Source: DAOPXV01 sp035352535 (GTDB lineage Bacteria; Muiribacteriota; UBA9980). From it: a DNA stretch of 63,180 nucleotides. The notes under the pieces were generated by a model. The model saw only the letters and a list, made by a program, of their open reading frames with translations. It was not told the DNA's origin and did no database searches. A program made the translations under genes and the position numbers. Location of the stretch: contig CAZJFS010000006.1 in NCBI GenBank assembly GCA_964545075.1, positions 1 through 63,180 of the forward strand, written 5' to 3'. Shown here in pieces: positions 59,891 through 63,180 of this stretch; positions within the stretch are counted from its first letter, which is position 1, and every line of letters begins with the position of its first letter.

Positions 59891-61534
59891 ATGAAGAAGT
59901 TAGTTTTATCCTTGGTAGTCATCTCCTTGGTCCTTTGCGCGGGGTTCGCGTTCGCCGGCCAGAGCACCACAAAAGCTCTCGATTTCACGAAATTCAACGC
60001 AGCAAACGGAAACCGTTTCGACGTAGTTTATGACGAATCGGGAAACGTAAGAAACATGATGGCGAAAGACTCGGCCTTCTACTCAAAGAAAGGCACAAAA
60101 GCAGCCAGCGCGGTTAAGATCGCTACCGAATTTTTAACGAAAAACGCCGCCCTTTATAACATTTCGAACATTAACAACCTGAAAGTCTCAAAAATAGACA
60201 GATCAGAAAATATAACCCACGTAGTATTCGCTCATTTCATAAACACTAAAAAAGTCCTTGAATCAACGATATCGGTTCACGTTAACAACGCCGGCGAAGT
60301 CGTTATGGTAAACAACGGACTCGCTCAGGTTTCAGGCGGCTCCTCGATAAACGAATCGATCTCAAACGAAAAAGCCATCGAGATCGCTAAAAACAATATC
60401 AAATGCACCGCTACCAGAGCCAGAATAAACACCGACACGGTTATATACGGCAAAAACAATATCGCCGTTAACGCTATCGAAGTCGACATCCCTTCAAAAG
60501 AACCTCTCGGCGATTTCGTATGCATAATCAACGCCGTTGACGGAACTGTAATCGAAACAAAAGACATCATGAACCACGCTGACGCTCCCGTTGTAAATCC
60601 TCTCGGCTCGGTTTACGTTTCAAACCCTCTGAAATGCAACATCACGAACGAAGCCCTCACAAACCTCACATCGAACGGCAAAGGCCTTAAAGGCAAATGG
60701 GTTAACGTAGTTAACGAAGACACGACCGCCGCGGTTATCGGCGCCGATGGCAACTACATATTCGACCCGAACAACACGCATTTCGACGAAGTCAACGCAT
60801 ACTACTACATCAACACGATACACGACGAATTCGCAAAATTAGGCTTCACGGGCCTCGATCGCGCCATGAAAACAACCGTTCACTACGGAACGAAATATGA
60901 CAACGCATTCTTCTCACCAATGGAAGGCGCTATATCTCTCGGCGACGGAAATAAATTGAACGACCTCGCGATCGAAGAAAGCGTAAGCTACCACGAATAC
61001 ACGCACGCGGTAACCAATGAAATGGTTTCAATGCCTTACAGCAGCGAATCCGGCGCTATAAACGAAGCTTTCTCGGATTACTTCGCATGCACCGTTACCA
61101 ACGATCCCGAAGTCGGCGAATGGGCGGTTAAAAAAATGAACAGGCCTTATATCAGAACCTGCGCCAACAAAAACCATTTCCCCGAAGACATCCAGAACGA
61201 AGTTCACTATGACAGCTCGATCTATAGCGGCGGTCTCTGGGATTTCAGAACGGCTGTCGGCGCCGCGGTAACCGATAAAGTCATCCACAACTCAAGAAAC
61301 TACCTCAAAGGCATCAAAAACCAGAAATTCACGGATGGCGTAAACGCGCTTATCGCCGCTGATAAAGAATTCTTCGGCGGAGCTAACATTGACACGATCA
61401 AAAAAATATACGAAGCTCGCGGTATCAAACCTAAAACCGCTTCGAACCTTGAAGCTTTGAAATTCGACGCTATCAACGGCAACAAAGAAGCCGCTAAAAT
61501 GGTTTCCGATATCGAAAACGGCAACGTAAAATAA
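59891..61534 (+). CDS. Secreted thermolysin-family (M4) metalloprotease
   Basis: A signal peptide (LVLSLVVISLVLCAGFAFA) is followed by an FTP/PepSY-type propeptide (about residues 25-200) that inhibits and folds the enzyme. In the catalytic domain SYHEYTHAVTN is the HEXXH zinc motif, NEAFSDYFAC supplies the third ligand Glu, and EVHYDSSIYSGGLWDFR carries the catalytic His. All residues needed for activity are present. At 547 residues it is a full M4 precursor without extra C-terminal domains. ATG 59891 has GGGGG 8 nt upstream. The strong promoter and biased codons suggest high expression. A terminator follows. Confidence 0.95.
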   Translation: MKKLVLSLVVISLVLCAGFAFAGQSTTKALDFTKFNAANGNRFDVVYDESGNVRNMMAKDSAFYSKKGTKAASAVKIATEFLTKNAALYNISNINNLKVSKIDRSENITHVVFAHFINTKKVLESTISVHVNNAGEVVMVNNGLAQVSGGSSINESISNEKAIEIAKNNIKCTATRARINTDTVIYGKNNIAVNAIEVDIPSKEPLGDFVCIINAVDGTVIETKDIMNHADAPVVNPLGSVYVSNPLKCNITNEALTNLTSNGKGLKGKWVNVVNEDTTAAVIGADGNYIFDPNNTHFDEVNAYYYINTIHDEFAKLGFTGLDRAMKTTVHYGTKYDNAFFSPMEGAISLGDGNKLNDLAIEESVSYHEYTHAVTNEMVSMPYSSESGAINEAFSDYFACTVTNDPEVGEWAVKKMNRPYIRTCANKNHFPEDIQNEVHYDSSIYSGGLWDFRTAVGAAVTDKVIHNSRNYLKGIKNQKFTDGVNALIAADKEFFGGANIDTIKKIYEARGIKPKTASNLEALKFDAINGNKEAAKMVSDIENGNVK

Positions 61535-61566
61535 TCAATTAGCCTAAAAAAACAATAAACCCAAAT

Positions 61567-61605
61567 AAATAAAAAGGCCTTCCCTTAACCGGGAGGGCTT
61601 TTTTA
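61567..61605 (+). terminator. Intrinsic terminator of the M4 gene
   Basis: AAAAAGGCCTTCCC-TTAACC-GGGAGGGCTTTTTT. Confidence 0.85.
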
Positions 61606-61792
61606 TTTCAGCCGCATCGATTTTTAATCTTCGAGTTTTCCAGACTTCGTGTGTTTTTTTATTTTTTCCTGCTTCTCTGCCCTCACCGGCGGCCTCAATC
61701 CAACCGCTGCATTTATAAAATATACGGTTTTTAAAGTTTCTCGCGTGCATATTAAATCTATTCAAAAGAGAATTTCTTCCGATATATTTTAT

Positions 61793-62191
61793 ATGAATAA
61801 CAATAAAATTTTTGTAATCGGCCGGCTCATGTTTTTAAACCTTATGTTAATGACCTCCATGACGATGCTTTTCGCGGAAGGATGCACCGGCAGCAGAAAT
61901 TCAGCCGTAAGCCTTGTCGAAGAAGAGCCGGTCGTCAAAGAAGCGACGCAGTTTCGATACAGTTCCTCTAAACAACCCAATCTAAACTTAAAGCCCATTT
62001 TTGATGAAAACTGCGCCAACTGCCACAACAGTGAAATGGAAACCAAACTGCCTCTGACGAACTATCTTCAGGTCTATACGGGCGGAAGCGTAGTGCGACG
62101 TTCGGTCCAGCCGGGCGGCTCGATGCAGCAATACATACCGTTCGAATACAGCAAGATCGTCGAATGGATAGAAGCGGGGATGCCTCAATAA
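61793..62191 (+). CDS. Small exported protein with one c-type haem motif
   Basis: ATG 61793 begins a signal sequence (RLMFLNLMLMTSMTMLFAEG) ending in a weak lipobox (FAEGC). One haem-binding motif, CANCH, is within IFDENCANCHN. The C-terminal KIVEWIEAGMPQ is the ending typical of cytochrome-c-like domains in Planctomycetes-type electron carriers or sensors. The mature part is about 105 residues. No cytochrome maturation genes are in the window. The ribosome binding site is poor. The next gene starts 1 bp after the stop, so the two are cotranscribed. Confidence 0.75.
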   Translation: MNNNKIFVIGRLMFLNLMLMTSMTMLFAEGCTGSRNSAVSLVEEEPVVKEATQFRYSSSKQPNLNLKPIFDENCANCHNSEMETKLPLTNYLQVYTGGSVVRRSVQPGGSMQQYIPFEYSKIVEWIEAGMPQ

Positions 62192-62192
62192 T

Positions 62193-63002
62193 ATGGAAAT
62201 TTTAAACTATTACCCTGAGACAAAATTAGCCGAATTGTTTGATTTTCTCGGTTTTGTGAGTATTTATGAAGACCGTGAAAGATCGAAGGCTTATTTTAAG
62301 CTGATGAATAAACACCGGAAAATTTTTAAGGACGCCGTAGTTATCGAAGCGGGCGCCGGTTTCGGCGAATTCTCGCAAAAAGCGCTCGATATGGGCGCAA
62401 AAAAACTATACGCGGTTGAAATTAATAAATACATGACGGATCTTTTAAAGAAGCGTTTCGGCAAAAACAAGAACGTGCGCGTCGTAAAAAAAGATTTTTT
62501 CGATTTCATGCCGGCGGAAAAGCGGGCGGATATTCTTATCCACGATCTTTACGGCCCGCTTTTATACGATGAAAGCCTCTATGCGCTTGAAAAATTAAAA
62601 TATCCCGTCGAAAATATATTCCCTAACGGCGGCCGGCTCGCTTTCGCCGTAGTCGATTCAAAAAAATTTACGGACAAAGTCATCGATTCCAGGGTGCTTA
62701 ATGAATTAAAAGGCGCACTGGTCAGCGATCTTTTCGATCCTTACGAAGGAAAATTCCCGTATGAAGCGACAAGCTGGACCGCGGCCGATGGACTAAAATG
62801 CAAAAACCCTGACATTAGCCAGGTCAAGGGAGATCTGCTGGTTTTCAGGCTGGAAATTTTCCATGACGGCAAATTCATATCTTCCGCTAGCGAATGCGAT
62901 AACTGGCCGATGGTCTGGACGCCGCGCGCCGGGAATCGATTCGAACTGATATTCAAAAGAAAAGGCATTTACTGCAATCCGTATTTCAAATGGGTCGGGT
63001 AA
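62193..63002 (+). CDS. Class I methyltransferase of the arginine-methyltransferase-like group
   Basis: The SAM site is VVIEAGAGFGEFSQKALDMG (motif I), YAVEIN is the acidic strand, and VRVVKKDFFDFM is motif II. The double segment IHDLYGPLLYDESL resembles the catalytic loop (SExMGYxLxxE) of protein arginine methyltransferases, though the Glu pair is not strictly kept. The C-terminal half is beta-rich (WTAADGLKC, NRFELIFKRKGIYCNPYFKW), also like that group. The substrate is unknown. It starts 1 bp after the haem-protein stop. Confidence 0.75.
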   Translation: MEILNYYPETKLAELFDFLGFVSIYEDRERSKAYFKLMNKHRKIFKDAVVIEAGAGFGEFSQKALDMGAKKLYAVEINKYMTDLLKKRFGKNKNVRVVKKDFFDFMPAEKRADILIHDLYGPLLYDESLYALEKLKYPVENIFPNGGRLAFAVVDSKKFTDKVIDSRVLNELKGALVSDLFDPYEGKFPYEATSWTAADGLKCKNPDISQVKGDLLVFRLEIFHDGKFISSASECDNWPMVWTPRAGNRFELIFKRKGIYCNPYFKWVG

Positions 63003-63061
63003 CGGATCTTTAAAGTCTCTCGAAATGATCTTTTAATTTCGAATAAGCGCAATCAAATTTA

Positions 63062-63180
63062 TTATTTTACGCTCCAATCTTTGCCGTTTTTTTCATAATT
63101 TCCATTCGTCAGAACTTTTTCGCCGTCCGCGACCACGTAATCGGTGGGGCCATGCATAATGTTATTTATGTTTATAACGT
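63062..63180 (-). CDS. C-terminal end of an amidohydrolase-like protein (cut by window edge)
   Basis: On the minus strand the frame entering at the right edge reads NIMHGPTDYVVADGEKVLTN and GNYEKNGKDWSVK before TAA 63062-63064. The (N/D)xxxHGPTDYVVxDGEKVLxNG ending resembles the last beta-hairpin of composite-domain amidohydrolases such as cytosine/adenosine-type deaminases and dihydroorotase relatives. Only about 38 residues are in the window, so the identity is tentative. Confidence 0.5.
   Translation of the reverse strand, partial: VININNIMHGPTDYVVADGEKVLTNGNYEKNGKDWSVK

Overview
The window looks like a piece of chromosome from an uncultivated, probably anaerobic bacterium with a Gram-negative type envelope. 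Signs of this are lipoprotein and Sec signals, NlpD-like LysM/LytM proteins, a tungsten-AOR-type enzyme and several radical SAM proteins. AAA, ATA and GCC/GGC codons are frequent, intergenic DNA is AT-rich, and sigma-70 promoters close to consensus with 17-bp spacers recur throughout. The many HEAT, TPR, NHL and EF-hand proteins and secreted C25, C11 and M4 peptidases would fit a deep-branching candidate phylum such as Riflebacteria or Wallbacteria, but that is a guess. No rRNA, CRISPR array, phage or intact transposon was seen.

Layout. 1-5 kb (minus strand): acylphosphatase (cut by the edge), zinc-ribbon/NHL protein, phasin-like protein, lysS, metallophosphoesterase. 5.1-15.7 kb (minus): a compact bacterial microcompartment (BMC) locus behind a perfect TTGACA-17-TATAAT promoter. 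In transcription order it reads BMC-H, RpiB-like, BMC-P, BMC-P, BMC-H, a three-part DeoC (encapsulation peptide, flavoprotein-like domain, Cys cluster, aldolase), an AOR homologue fused to a decayed DeoC-like domain, deoB, then HEAT, LysM/LytM and TPR genes. 16-22.3 kb: pseudopilin, TPR and HEAT proteins, apt, recJ with a TPR tail. 23-26 kb (plus): C25 peptidase and adenosine deaminase. 26-31 kb: hybrid histidine kinase, a small radical SAM activase and a sigma-54 activator with an apparent frameshift. 31-40 kb: M23 peptidases, radical SAM, DUF457-like membrane protein, MutS-like ATPase with membrane segments. 41-46 kb: a sigma-54-type promoter ahead of a 54-residue peptide gene, an EF-hand protein, and an operon with a TctA-like permease and two zinc-ribbon/OB-like membrane proteins. 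46.2-51.6 kb: tRNA-Leu(CAG), a decayed C11 peptidase fragment, D-aminoacylase, an exported amylomaltase and an SH3/cysteine-peptidase-like protein. 52-63 kb (plus): lipoprotein, shortened MscS, secreted proteins, C11 and M4 peptidases, a c-type cytochrome-like protein and two methyltransferases.

How the genes may work together. The BMC belongs to the sugar-phosphate-utilising kind, built around DeoC and an RpiB relative. Adenosine deaminase, phosphopentomutase (DeoB) and DeoC form a path from purine (deoxy)nucleosides to deoxyribose-5-phosphate and then acetaldehyde plus glyceraldehyde-3-phosphate; Apt could salvage adenine. A purine nucleoside phosphorylase is not in the window. The usual CoA-acylating aldehyde dehydrogenase, phosphotransacylase, alcohol dehydrogenase and BMC-T shell proteins are also absent. 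The AOR homologue sits where the aldehyde-consuming enzyme would be expected, so a ferredoxin-linked, CoA-independent aldehyde-oxidising metabolosome is the main hypothesis. It is weakened by non-canonical residues in the AOR part. This fusion and the non-standard BMC core are the most unusual content of the window.
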